Shown: positions 10,119-20,861, counted from the stretch's first letter. The stretch: DNA of 64,000 nucleotides from Mikania micrantha (GCA_009363875.1 CM018682.1:60100031-60164030); one strand, 5' to 3'. A program made the numbers and translations. Notes: generated by a model not told the origin, from the sequence alone.

Positions 10119-12962
10119 ATGTCTGACATGTACGCGGCGATGGCAAGTTAGAACTCCAAACTTCAGAGTATTTTAATCAGTGAGACTGAAGTGGTTAGTA
10201 CAAATAAAGTGCCAAAGTTATTGGATTTAGCTGATTATGACAATTGGAAAGGACGATTTGAGACTCATCTAAATGGCACAGATACAAACTTATGGGAAAG
10301 AATCTTATCTCCTTATGAAAGACTAGATGTAGATGAACGGAAAAAGTATGACTCAGAGAAGAAAGCTTATTGGTTATTAAGTCAAGCCATTCCCAATCAA
10401 ATTCTGCATCAGTTTGATGAACACAAGACTGCTTACAGTCTTTGGAATGCATTAAAGGCAAGAGTTGAAGGCAACACAAATCTGAAGAAAATGAAGGCTA
10501 CAGATATCAGAAAGGAGTTTGAAAATTTTAACATCATTGGAAATGAGACTCTTGATGCTTTAATCACCAGATATAGACACTTGTTGACTAAAGTGCGAAA
10601 ATATGGTATTGAGTATTCAGAGGATGAGAAGATTGATTGTCTGGCTGATGCACTACCTGATAAATGGAATTCTTTGGTGCTCATATTGAGAGAAAACCTA
10701 CCTGGATTGACGTTGGTAGAGTTTATTCAGAAAATGGAGGAACAAGAAATGAAGGACAAATGTAAAGCGAGATGTGTAAATGTCACACAAGATCCTTCCT
10801 TGTATGGTGGTTCTGTTGCTACACCACCAGCAGCATCTGCAAAGATACAGACTGCTTTCATGTCTAGGACTTCTGAAACTACTCAGAGTTCTTCGGTGTC
10901 ATCAAGTTCTAGTTCACATTGTCCTATTAATGAGAAAAAGTCTGAGTCTACACCACCTCCAGTGTAGCTTAACACAACAAATTTGGGAAAAGTGACAGTT
11001 GAAGCAATTAAAGACCATATGTCTATTTTGTCGTGTGTAGTAAGTGCTTATGATGAACAGGTGGCTGGAAGAATTGGAAATGCAAATCTTAATTTTGAAG
11101 ATTATGCACAAATTGATGAAGATGAGATGGAACTGATAGATACTCAGTGGGCTTTGGCGAGTGTTATTCGCAGAATTAATAGATATGAGAAGAAGACCGG
11201 GAAGAAATTCACCTTTGACCGAAATACCAAATTTGGATTCAATCCAAAATCTACACAGTGTTATAATTATGGTGAACTTGGTCATTTTGCAAGAGAATGC
11301 AAGAATCCAAAGAAGCAGGGAAATTTGAATCCATTCAAGCCTAAGGAAGATTATCAGAAAAAGAAAGAGAAATCTGAAGCATCATCTTCTAAAGCACTTG
11401 TAAGTCAAGCTGATGAGAGCTATGACTGGGGAAAACAATATGAAGATCTTATGGGTGCTTTCATGGCTTCATTGGAAGAAGAATCTAGCAAAGGAAAGGA
11501 GAAGGTTGATGAGGTGAATGAGGTACATAATGATCTGCTTGAGATGATTGATAGACTGAAAGAGATGAACTCTCAGTTAACTTCTGATCTGAGAGAATGC
11601 ACAGAAGCCAACAAAAAGTTGATTTCAAAAGAAAAAGCATTTGACAAAAAGATAACTGATCTTGCTAAAGAAAACGAAGATTTGAAAATCAACATTTTAC
11701 AGAATAATCATGCTGTTTCTGTGCATCTGGATTCAGTTCAGAAGTTGAAAGTAGTTATCAGCTGCAAAATCTGAAGCTAAGTTGAACAAAGCCAAGCTTG
11801 AAAACTACCAGAATTCAGCATATGTCATTGATTACTTTGCGGCTATGCAAAGATCTTCGTGTGATAATTCTGGTATTGGTTTTCATGCTGTGCCAAATCC
11901 TCAAAGTTATGTATCAAGACCACAATTTGATCCAGAATTGGAAGTTAATCCAGTTTCCTTAAAGGAAAGTGTGTCTGATCAAGTGTCTGAGGATATGGAA
12001 AGTTCATCATCTCATGAGAGTGAATTTGTTGATAATGATGCTCCTATCATCGAGGACATCACTGATTTAGAATATCCAGATGATATTCTAAGAATGATTG
12101 GTCATCAACAAGCTAAAAATGTTGAAAAGATGAGTCCAGTTTTCCAGAAACCAAAATCTGAAGTAAAATCAGCTGGGAAAACAGTGGCTAAACAAAAGCC
12201 TGTTTTCAAACCAAATCTAAAAGTCAAGACTAATTCTACTCTAAAGCCAATTGTGTTTGTTGAGTCTTCTACCACACAAAAAGGAGAGTCAAGCAAAGTT
12301 TGTCAAAAACAAGAGAAATTTTCTAAAAAGATTGACAAGAAGTTTGTCAAATTTATTGACAAGGTTAATCAAAGTGGGGATGGAAACAAGGGCAAATCAA
12401 AGATTTCTCAAAAGAATGTCAAGACAAAAGCCACGGGTTTGAAAAATAAGGTTTTATCTTCATCTGTAGCATCCAAATCCTTGGATTCATCTAAGGGGTG
12501 TGATGAAAAACCAAAGAATGTGTCATCAAGGAAATGCTACAGATGTGGGAAAGTGGGTCATGTCATTGCCGAATGTGATTTGGATACTTGTAACCGATTT
12601 CATACTTTTACTCCACATGAAACAAGACAGTGTTTTACTTGTGGAGGAAAAGGACATATTTCAGTCAATTGTCCAAATCACAAGGTCAAGAAAAAATTTC
12701 TATTAATGACAATCATTTGATCCATTCTAGTGGGAATCCTAGGAGGGTAAAGCCTAGTGAAGAGGAGATGAGAATACTCAGAAAATTTGATCCTGAGTGT
12801 GTTTGGGTCAAGGAGGACAAGTTTCATAAAAGACAATTTTTTGAAAACCAACAAAAGGTTAAAAGAGTTTTGAAAAAGACATCATCATCTGATGATGAAT
12901 TTTATGACAATTTTTCTCCTAAAAGATTTTCAAAACAAAATGTTAATTCTAATTCTTTTTAG
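10119..12962 (+). pseudogene. gag: Copia gag, decayed (copia A)
   Basis: Begins ATG (MSDMYAAMAS) and is homologous along its length to the gag of copia B. The N-terminal region (about 10190-10780) has the capsid-like Gag family pattern of copia elements (WKGRFETHLNG, AYSLWNALKARVEG). A damaged CCHC knuckle near 11260 reads CYNYGELGHFAREC, with the second Cys lost. A charged, coiled-coil-prone middle follows (about 11450-11770), then two further knuckles, CYRCGKVGHVIAEC and CFTCGGKGHISVNC (about 12537-12672). Lesions against copia B: stop TAG at 10149, stop TAG at 10965, a 2-base deletion near 11750, a 1-base deletion near 12695 and a 39-base deletion near 10322. The final TAG at 12960 is shared with copia B. 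It would have been the RNA-packaging and particle protein; not functional as read. Confidence 0.92.
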
Positions 12963-13111
12963 AAATCCAGACCCAGGTCAGATGATCGACTTTTTGTGAG
13001 GAAGGATGAATACTTGGAAGAAGGGTCTTCAAGTAGTTCAACAAGATCGAATGGCAGGAGGCTGTTCAGGGAGACTCAACGCCGGAATGGTGGGAGTCAT
13101 CCCTTTTGGTA
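12963..13111 (+). pseudogene. Post-gag segment, open in the gag frame (copia A)
   Basis: After the shared TAG the gag frame stays open with KSRPRSDDRLFVRKDEYLEE and a serine run, closely matching copia B. The match stops abruptly at 13111, where the gypsy-2 block begins. It may be the gag-pol linker. Protease, integrase and the start of RT, which should follow, are absent. Confidence 0.7.
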
Positions 13112-14338
13112 TTACAAAAGGGTCAAGCAAACTGCCAGCCCAGTCGCCCGCCCACCACCGCTTCAATATACCACGATCATGCCCCTGCTAGCATTTGGCA
13201 ATACGATTGTATTGATTTCCATGTATGTTTCATTGATTAAGAATCCCATGTTCTTTGATCACTGAACTATGATTGAATCTATGATTGAATTATGATTGAA
13301 TTATGTGTGCACCTACTAACAATCGTTAACATGTAGAACTAAATCATATGTGTGCTCTACATTTTTCCCGTTAACCTATGTTACTAAGTACTAAACATGT
13401 AATCACTTAAGAATTTCAGTTAAGGTTTACATTTAAAGAATGTTCACTACTTGATTGATTCCCACACAATGGTTGTATCTCAAATGATTGTATCTCAAAT
13501 GTTTGACTAATGTTCAATGATTCCAGTTGCTCCCGGATCTTTACTTCAAATACGAATGCCGAATTCCCCCTGCCATACTGAAGATAGCTTATATATAGGG
13601 CATACCCTGGGTCAAGCAAACAGCCCGCCCAGCCGCCAGCCCACCACCACTCCAGTATGCCAGAGCTTGGCCGCCATCTGTATTTGAAGCTAGGATCCCA
13701 ACTCTTGATTGATTGTGATTGATTCATGATTGTTTCTTGAACTACGAATATGATTATGATTGTCAAAACCTAGATTCTTGACTTACTAAAAATCAGGACC
13801 TTAGGTTTTAATATATGTGTCCTAGGTTAATTAACCTAGGTTCCCAATACTTACAGTATTGAGTATAATGATCTCCTTGTGTGAACTACAATTAAAGAAA
13901 ACTGTTACACAGATTCTAAGTTATGAAGTCCTAATGAAATGAATTCATGATAATTATATCATGATTCGAATTTCAGATCAAAGATACTAAGAATACAGAT
14001 CTTTGCCTCTAAAATTCTGCAATGAACTCTAATTAAGAATTTCAGATCAAGGATACTAAGAATACAGATCCTTGCCTCTAAAATCCTTTAAATGAATATG
14101 TGTTGAGGAATTTAGTTCGGTTTCTAAAGTTATAGAATTCCGATTCAAATTCCTTGACTCGATATCTAATCTTAGAAAGTATCCCTAAGATCTTTCAAGC
14201 TTAATGTAGACTTAATGCTCACTTAAGTTTACTTAAATCCTAAGTATCCTCAAGCCTATAGCACTTAGTCCTATGGGGTAGCTTAGGTTATAGTCTAGGT
14301 CATTAATAATTGGGTTTTTCCTAGTTCTCTACAACCTT
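13112..14338 (-). other. Non-coding internal region of gypsy-2
   Basis: No gag-like protein is found within 1.2 kb of the primer site, unlike gypsy-1, whose gag starts 160 bp away. Contents: two related GC-richer blocks with GGTCAAGCAAAC and CCCACCAC (13121-13200 and 13608-13690), the second next to a TATATATAAG box; short ATGATTGAATT repeats (13265-13310); and a tandem duplication of about 60-70 bp (13975-14095). It could be a long leader of a non-autonomous derivative or a scrambled LTR remnant. Confidence 0.6.
13588..13647 (-). promoter_or_regulatory. TATA plus GTGGTGGG module inside gypsy-2
   Basis: Minus strand: GTGGTGGG (13647-13640) about 43 bp upstream of TATGCCC and TATATATAAGC. It matches the modules at 3774-3824 and 17703-17763. 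Lying between primer site and deletion point, it is not at a normal LTR promoter position. A TATA-less relative is at 13121-13158. Confidence 0.45.
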
Positions 14339-14351
14339 GGCTCTGATACCA
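14339..14351 (-). promoter_or_regulatory. Primer-binding site, initiator tRNA-Met (gypsy-2)
   Basis: Identical 13-mer to gypsy-1 (TGGTATCAGAGCC on the minus strand), again 3 nt from the LTR end. Confidence 0.92.
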
Positions 14352-16092
14352 ACCTGTCTCACCCCCTGCGCCGCGAGCGGAATCCACGGCGCGGTGACGA
14401 ATGATGGTTGAATCATGCACAAGTATTGAATAAGAACAACCACAATGTATTACTAGATTTCATAATGTTTAGACCATTGTTTAGTTACAGACATTCTATC
14501 TACCAAAAGAATGACAACTACAGACCCAAAATATAGTTTACAAAATAGGACACAAACAAGACAATTAAACAATTAGGATTTAATGTGTTTCTAATCCATC
14601 CTAGCTTGTTTCTTCATCTTGTTATATCTTAGAATGGTCCCCTTAAATGTCCTTGAGAATGATCTAAACCTGATTACCTGAAACACGTGAAAAGTAACTG
14701 TCAACTACAAAGGTAGTTGGTGAGAACAATAGGTTTAACAGTTGTAAATATGAATCTGCATTGTAAGGCATATGTAAAATACATGGATGGTTGCAACTCA
14801 AACTAACATCAAGTATGTAAAATGTGTCCAAACAGTCATCAGACTGTTTGCTAGAAAACCAACATATAATCAAGTCCCAAACTACGTTTGGAGTTAGATA
14901 ATTTGTTAGTAACATTGATAAAACCATTCGTAACCAAATCCTGCAATTGGCTTATAAAACCAATTTAAAAGCTAACTGCAGAACTAGGTCTGCCCAATTG
15001 TGTCCGCTTTCCCTTGTTGTGATCACCCAGTACTAACTCTAAATGAATATGTAACTTGATGTGTGTATAAGTTTGTTCACAACGATGAACACCATGCTTT
15101 TGAAAACTTGAATTGAAACCCTTTGATTGAATGCCTTGTTTGAATACCATGATTTGAAAACCATTGAATGAATACCATGAATTGAAACTCTTGTTTGAAA
15201 ACCATAAATTGAATCCTTTGTTTGAACACCATCAAGAAAACTATCGGTTGAATACCTTGCTTGAAATCTTTGATTTAATACATAGAATAGCATCCTTGTA
15301 AAGTAACAAGGTTTAAAACATATTGTTTACAAAAACACGAGTTTAAAGCAATAGAGTTTATAAATTCCATTATTTAAAAGTGTTTATCATTTATAAAACC
15401 ATTTGAGTAAAAACTGATATAAAATAGTTTAAAGAACCTTTATAAAACCTTTTTAACAAAAAAACTGTTTAACAGTTGATATAATCCTTTAAAACAGTTG
15501 ATGAATCCATTGAATTTGTACAGTGAACCTGTAATATTTGTAAAATAACATAAACCCTGCATCATGAAATATTATTGAAATAAGAGTATTTGATCACGTG
15601 TTCCACCCCAAAACAGTTGTAAAACAGTAAAAGAGGGGCTAATGTTCTCACATGTCTGCAGTAGACTCTGAACTATAACAAATAGCAAGTAGCAAACAGG
15701 ACTTCTAACTGGTTCCTATATCATTGCAATCATACATAAGATATAAGTTTTTATGATTGTATGGACTTTGACTTATTGATTGACTTGCGTTATCTTGAAC
15801 TTGTTCAACTATTGAATACTTGTTCTCATGTTTAATAGTGTTATGTGAATTTTGATATCATAATGTGTGTCACTTGATAGATAATTGATTCATGAAAAGA
15901 ATTTGTCATGTTATTTTATGAACAAACTTGTTATGCATAAAATAACATATGTTTATGAGTTTGATAAACTTTGTTAAACATGTATTTTGAAGAGGTGTTC
16001 CAATTGTTTAAGTCTTCGAGATTGTGACTTGATCCCATACTTATGTGAAGTTATACACTTAAAACGAATGAGATCAATTCACAATTTAATTA

Positions 16093-16400
16093 AGTGGCGG
16101 CCCAAACATTTGGTTTTGAGCCCATAGAACCATAGCGAGCTTAAACAAAGGCCATGGGCCAATTGGGTGTGGAGTTGGGCCAACCCTGGGTAATTGGGCC
16201 TTGTAGTGGGCCGAAGGCTATTATGTGGATCAAATGGAATGGCATGGGCCGAAGGTGATCTCGTGGGCCGGATCATTGCATGTGGGCCAAAGTAGAGCTG
16301 GGCCGCAAATCCATTAGGCCACAACAGGGTACTGTTGGGCCGGTTAATGGGGTTGGGCCTGATCCGATTTATGTGGGCCGATGGGATGAACATTGGGCTT
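16093..16400. repeat. TGGGCC-rich cluster in gypsy-2 LTR
   Basis: About eleven TGGGCC copies in about 300 bp, plus related TGGGCT. TGGGCY is the plant site II motif bound by TCP factors in many promoters (established). Here it may be promoter-like or chance compositional bias. Weaker equivalents lie near 5240-5280 and 63050-63150 in the other two gypsy LTRs. Confidence 0.75.
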
Positions 16401-16429
16401 CGACTAATTAGATGATAGGATGATTTCCA

Positions 16430-16890
16430 TCAGCGAACCTATGGCTTCTATTTGGTTACGGTTCGGCTAAGTCGCTGCATCACAGGTTCGGTTAACATGG
16501 CTGCATGCAAGGTTCGTGGGGTTGAAGATGATCATGGGTTCGGCTTGCATCCCTATGGTTCGCGGCAATAGGAAGGTTCGGCATGGGTTCGGTGACATCA
16601 GGGTTCGGCTGAGGAGAACTAAGGTTCGTGATTGTCGATGGTTCGCCTTAGTTCATAGGGTTTGCTGCATGCATGTAAAGGTTCGGCCGTAAGGTTCGGC
16701 CACATGGAACTTCGGCTAGGTTCGTCTAAGTTGAAGTGGGTTCGGCCACTGGTCTTAACACATGAGGGTTTAGCCAATGAGGGGAAAGGTTCGTTAGATC
16801 GCAGGGTTCGTTAGACTGAATAAGGTTCGTCCACTGCCTAACACCATGAAGGTTCGGCCACTGTGTATCATGAACCTGTGGGTTCACGTC
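16430..16890. repeat. GGTTCG array in gypsy-2 LTR
   Basis: About two dozen GGTTCG or near copies on the plus strand, directly after the TGGGCC cluster. It opens with an inverted CGAACC at 16434. Same position and density as the array of gypsy-1, though the spacer sequences differ. Confidence 0.85.
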
Positions 16891-17702
16891 CCATCTCCTG
16901 CTCCCACTCTTGATTCAGCCATCGAAATGGTGTCCTCACCCACAGTTAGAACCTCCTGTGTATTGGTTTCAAAGAGGAAATCGAAGTAAACCGGCTAGAT
17001 AACATATTCGATCAACACAACTCCAAAAAAAACCCTATTTTTCAGAATTTTCGCGGATCATTACCTCGATTTTGGCCGGACAATTCCACATATCTCTTGT
17101 ACTTTCGTGTAGGGGACTTCGAGAGCTACGCGTAGGTCCAAGAATCACCAAAATCCGTTGAGAAACGAGCGAGTTACGAGCGTTTAAAGCTTGGTTTTCT
17201 TAGAGAGAAGTTGGAGAACGAAAATTTAGAGAGAGAGAGAGGGTTGTGGCTGCATTTAATGAAAGGAAAAGCCTTCTTCATGGCTTTTATACCACGAGTA
17301 TTATTCGGGTTCATTTCGGTTGCTCGGTTTGCGTTTCCGAAACGTAACGCGCATTTTACGCGTTTTAAATAAAATAGTTATTATTCTCATCATTTTGATG
17401 AGTTTCAAAATTGTAAAAATGCAAAATAATATATTTCCCTTATTTTTATTCTTCGTTCGTTGTCAGATCGTTAAACAAATACAATTACGTTTATACTCGC
17501 AATCGCGTACGTTTTTTGATCGTAGTATTTATTTATTGACGTTTAATCATAATTATAAGTTCAACATTCGTATCGTTATGGATCGTCAACCATAATTATA
17601 CTCAGTCTCGCTTACGTATTACTATTTTGTTTGATTAATTTGCTTGTTATACTATTCGTCTAAACACTACGCACTAACACTATCCCATTACACCGAACGC
17701 AG

Positions 17703-17763
17703 TATATATATAGGGCATACCCTAGAGTCCAGCTACCTGCCTTATCTGACGCCGTCCCACCAC
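17703..17763 (-). promoter_or_regulatory. TATA plus GTGGTGGG module near start of gypsy-2 LTR
   Basis: Minus strand: GTGGTGGG (17763-17756) followed 43 bp later by GGGTATGCCC and TATATATATA. It lies only about 200-260 bp from the LTR start, unlike the copy in gypsy-1, which lies far downstream. Confidence 0.45.
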
Positions 17764-17962
17764 TGTTTAGATATAATACGATACTGTTCTTGCCTAGCGA
17801 AATCGACTGTAAATAAATAATACATACTTGTTCTTAATTAAAGAATTCCTATAACACACAAACACAATCATGAACATATGAATCACATTGACTAATTGGA
17901 CGTGAATACACATTGTTCTAACACCGTTTACGACTACCATGACTAAAAGTACAGATGTTACA

Positions 17963-18684
17963 CTGATCTTAAGGGGGAGTTAATTGATGCTACATTATAT
18001 TGTGGAATGATTGGAAGCTTAATGTATTTGACAGCCTCAAGACCGGATATTGTATTCGCTACAAATATCTGTGCTCGCTATCAATCAAAGCCTAAAGTTT
18101 CTCATCTGATTGCAGTCAAGAGGATTTTACGTTATCTGAAGGGTACACCAGACACCGGTCTGTGGTATCCTAAGGATGATAACTATTCCTTCCATGCTTA
18201 TAGTGATTCAGACTATAGAGGATGCAAGACTGATTCCAAATCAACTACTGGAGGTGCATAATTTCTGGGGGAGAGATTAGTCTCTTGGCAGTGCAAGAAG
18301 CAAACATCTGTTGCTACTTCTACACGTGAAGCTGAGTATGTGGCTGCTGCCAGTTGTTGTTCTCAAGTCTTGTGGATACAACAACAGATGAGAGACTATG
18401 GACTGAATTTTCTAGCTACCCCGATTCATGTAGACAATGAGGCTGCCATTGCAATTACCAAGAATCCAGTGTATCATTCACGTTCCAAGCACACTGATAT
18501 TCGGCTTCATTTCATACGTGACTGTTATGAAAAGAAACTGATTGATGTGGTGAAGATACACACAAACGACCAAAGGGCAGACCTTCTCACCAAGGCCTTT
18601 GACAAACAACGTTTTGAGTATTTACTCAAATTAAATGGGATCAGGGTCATGGGTGAGGTAATCAACAATCAACTTCCTTCGTAA
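17963..18684 (+). pseudogene. pol: Copia pol remnant: end of RT and RNase H (copia A)
   Basis: The frame resumes right after the gypsy-2 LTR. The RT C-terminal motif GMIGSLMYLTASRPDIVFA is followed by KRILRYLKGT and RNase H motifs: AYSDSDYRGCKTD, STREAEYVAAA, HVDNEAAI and QRADLLTKAFD. These are typical of Ty1/copia RNase H, which removes the RNA template after reverse transcription. There is one in-frame stop (TAA at 18259-18261); otherwise the frame is open to the stop at 18682-18684. Most of RT, integrase and protease are missing upstream, so it is non-functional. Confidence 0.94.
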
Positions 18685-19895
18685 TCATTTTTATTGAATT
18701 AACATCAGATTTTTTATTATTTCTTTTGTGTTTTCGTTTTTAGGGGGAGAAAATTTTGAAAAATACAAAAACATTTGAAAAACCAAAAATACAAAAACAT
18801 GAAAAATTCGAAATCTGAGAAATTGATTCGACCTAATGAGAAATGATAGCACATTATTTGTATTTGGAAACATACCTGTATGTGTTATTAAAAATATAAA
18901 AGTAATTACAAGTACTAAGAATGATGTGTTAGTAGGTTTATAACTTAGTTAAGATAAGTTTAAACAAAGTTTTGATTATACTTTATAAGAAACAAATGCT
19001 TAGAATATAGTACTTAGTTTTGTCCTGAAAGAGTGGTAATTTTTCTGACAAAATGGTCTTGAACAAAAAGTCAAAGTACGAGTTTGATCATGTGTTTAAT
19101 TTTTAAAAGAAATTCTGATTTTGTTTTTCTTTTATTTTAGTTTAAAGCTGGAACATTCTTTGCGTATACTTACGTATTGACCTAATTGTTATAGCTTTAA
19201 ACGATTCAAATTTGTTTTCTTGGTTCTGGTTAAGATTTGGACAATCTCTGCGTATATGAAAATATCGAACTGATTGTTAAAAGCTTAATCTTAATTTATT
19301 GTTTAGTTCATTTTCTGGATCATTTGAGCATACGTAAGTATCAACCTGGATTCCAAGATTTTGAACAAATTCAAATTGTTTTCTATTTTGTTATTTTCAA
19401 AAACAAATTCTGCTTTATTTTTGCATGATCAGACTGGTTAAAATTGAAATAATAAGTTTTAAGAACATTTATGTTTGATTAATTATTCACAAATCGGGGA
19501 TGTGTTCAAGTAAATGGATTATTATAAAGTGTTTTGATAATCTTGTTTAAACTGATTTCTTGACTAAGTAATTAAACTTAAAAGGATAAATATACTGACA
19601 ATCATCTTGTACTTGTGATTTGCATTTAAATCTTGTAATTAAAACAAACAGATGTGTTGAAAAATTGTAAAATAATATGATCTCATGTCTGGATCTTTCT
19701 CAAACAAAAAGATTTGATTTTTATAGTTAGATTTGTTAAATTTGTAGTTTAATTGTTCTAAAATTTGAAAAATTACAAAAAGATTTTATTTTTCATCTGA
19801 TGTTAAATCAATAATTTTTGATTATTTGTTTGACTTTGGAATAATTAAACATGAATTTGTTTTGAAATTTAAAGAAAAATTCAAAATTTTTCAAA
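18685..19895 (+). other. Non-coding region between pol and aORF promoter region (copia A)
   Basis: AT-rich, no credible coding sequence. It contains ATACAAAAACAT-type short repeats (18765-18805) and an internal polypurine tract (18742). From about 19190 onward it is homologous to 33641-34330 of copia B. Confidence 0.8.
18741..18753 (+). promoter_or_regulatory. Internal polypurine tract-like site
   Basis: AGGGGGAGAAAA, preceded by a T run, lies about 57 bp after the RNase H stop. This is where the true polypurine tract lies in copia elements that lack an extra ORF. It resembles the terminal tract at 24372-24385. Confidence 0.6.
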
Positions 19896-19896
19896 A

Positions 19897-20110
19897 GGTT
19901 CGTCTGGTGTTTGAGAAGGTTCGCTGGTAAGGGTTCGTTGGGTAAGGTTCATTGGTCAGGTTCGCTGGCTAGGTTCGTTTGTTAGGTTCGTTTGAGATGG
20001 TTCGTTGAAAAGGTTCGTTTGAGACGGTTCGCTGAAATGGTTCGTGTGAAATGGTTCGCTGCAAAGGTTCGCAGAAAAGGTTCATGAAAGGATCGTCTGA
20101 AAAGGTTCGT
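19897..20110 (+). repeat. GGTTCG array upstream of aORF (first)
   Basis: About fifteen copies at about 10-17 bp spacing, ending at the TATA box at 20115. Counterpart in copia B: about 33432-33640. Confidence 0.88.
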
Positions 20111-20114
20111 GACA

Positions 20115-20135
20115 TATATATACAGGGTTTGTCAG
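20115..20135 (+). promoter_or_regulatory. Candidate internal promoter for the aORF
   Basis: TATATATA followed by GGGTTTGTCAG. By eye, 17 of 21 positions match the LTR core promoter at 9126-9146, and it too sits just after a GGTTCG array. The copia B counterpart is 33411-33431 (minus). Transcripts from here could reach the aORF at 20862. Inference only. Confidence 0.5.
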
Positions 20136-20482
20136 AAGGCTTCGTTACTCTCATCTGATTTCACTTTCGCGAACCTGCAAGATCGTATTTTTCGATTTTT
20201 GATTTAGATCCTCTCAGAACTTTTCGTTGATATTTTTAGACTCAGAATCATTTTGTGATCATTTCTAGGTAGAAATTTTTGAATTTGACCGGTTAATTTG
20301 AGAGATCTGAGTGTTTTTAGGATTTTTTAGTTCGAACTTGTAAATTTGATTAAAACCGGTTAAAATCTAAAAATCTGAACAAACCATGTTTGTTAATGTT
20401 GTTCATCGGCATGTTTAGAACCTAGGTATATGATTTTTATCATCAAGTTCAAAGTTTTTAAAATCTGATTTGAAAATTGGAA

Positions 20483-20805
20483 AAGGTTCGCTGATGAACT
20501 GGTTCGTTGAATGAACTAAGGTTCGCCGAATCTTGAGGGTTCGTCTGAATCTGATAGGTTTGTGGCGAACCTATGTATTTCAAAAGGACCGAACCTTTTG
20601 GTCAAGGTTCGTTTGATCAAAAAGGTTCGTTTGTTTGAAGGTTCGTTCATTCTAAGGTTTGTTCATCAGAAGGTTCTTTCATTAGAAGGTTTGTCCATAA
20701 TAAGGTTCGTTCATCAAAGGGTTCGTTCAAAAGGTTTGTCTGATTATCAGGTTCGTCTAATTTAGGTTCGCCTAGCATTAGGTTCGCCTACAAGATAGGT
20801 TCACT
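20483..20805 (+). repeat. GGTTCG array upstream of aORF (second)
   Basis: About twenty GGTTCG/GGTTTG copies, many as AAGGTTCGTT(C/T)AT, lie between a conserved GTATATG site (20427) and TTGTAG before the aORF start. It may lie in a 5' UTR intron. The 20136-20482 stretch before it is non-coding. Counterpart in copia B: about 32910-33075. Confidence 0.85.
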
Positions 20806-20861
20806 GGTCTACTTAGAATTTTTTTTAATTTTTGTTAATTTTTGATTAATTTTGTTTCTAA

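Larger units (their letters stand above)
13112..17962 (-). mobile_element. Gypsy-2: partial Ty3/gypsy element nested in copia A
   Basis: On the minus strand: 5' LTR (17962 to 14355), primer site (14351 to 14339), then about 1.2 kb of non-coding internal sequence that stops at copia sequence at 13111. There is no pol, no 3' LTR and no target duplication on the left, so the distal part was deleted or never present. LTR start (TGTAACATC) and primer site match gypsy-1, so the two are related. The leader phrase GGTTATAGTCTAGG also occurs in both. Confidence 0.88.
14355..17962 (-). repeat. 5' LTR of gypsy-2 (3,608 bp)
   Basis: Minus strand start TGTAACATCTGTAC (17962), end GGGGGTGAGACA (14355), so TG...CA termini. 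It shares block order with gypsy-1: a GTTGGTGAG block near the PBS-proximal end, then TGGGCC and GGTTCG sections in the middle. It also holds degenerate ATTGAA(T/A)ACC short repeats (15115-15260) and an AT-rich stretch (15300-15620). No coding sequence is recognised. It abuts copia RT sequence at 17963. Confidence 0.88.

Noticed and set aside
12996..13265. 89-codon plus frame as a separate gene
   Set aside because: Its first part is the gag-frame continuation and the rest runs into gypsy-2 sequence past the junction at 13111.
16079..16393. 104-codon minus frame in gypsy-2 LTR
   Set aside because: Produced by the TGGGCC cluster; Pro/Arg/Asn-rich low complexity without homology.
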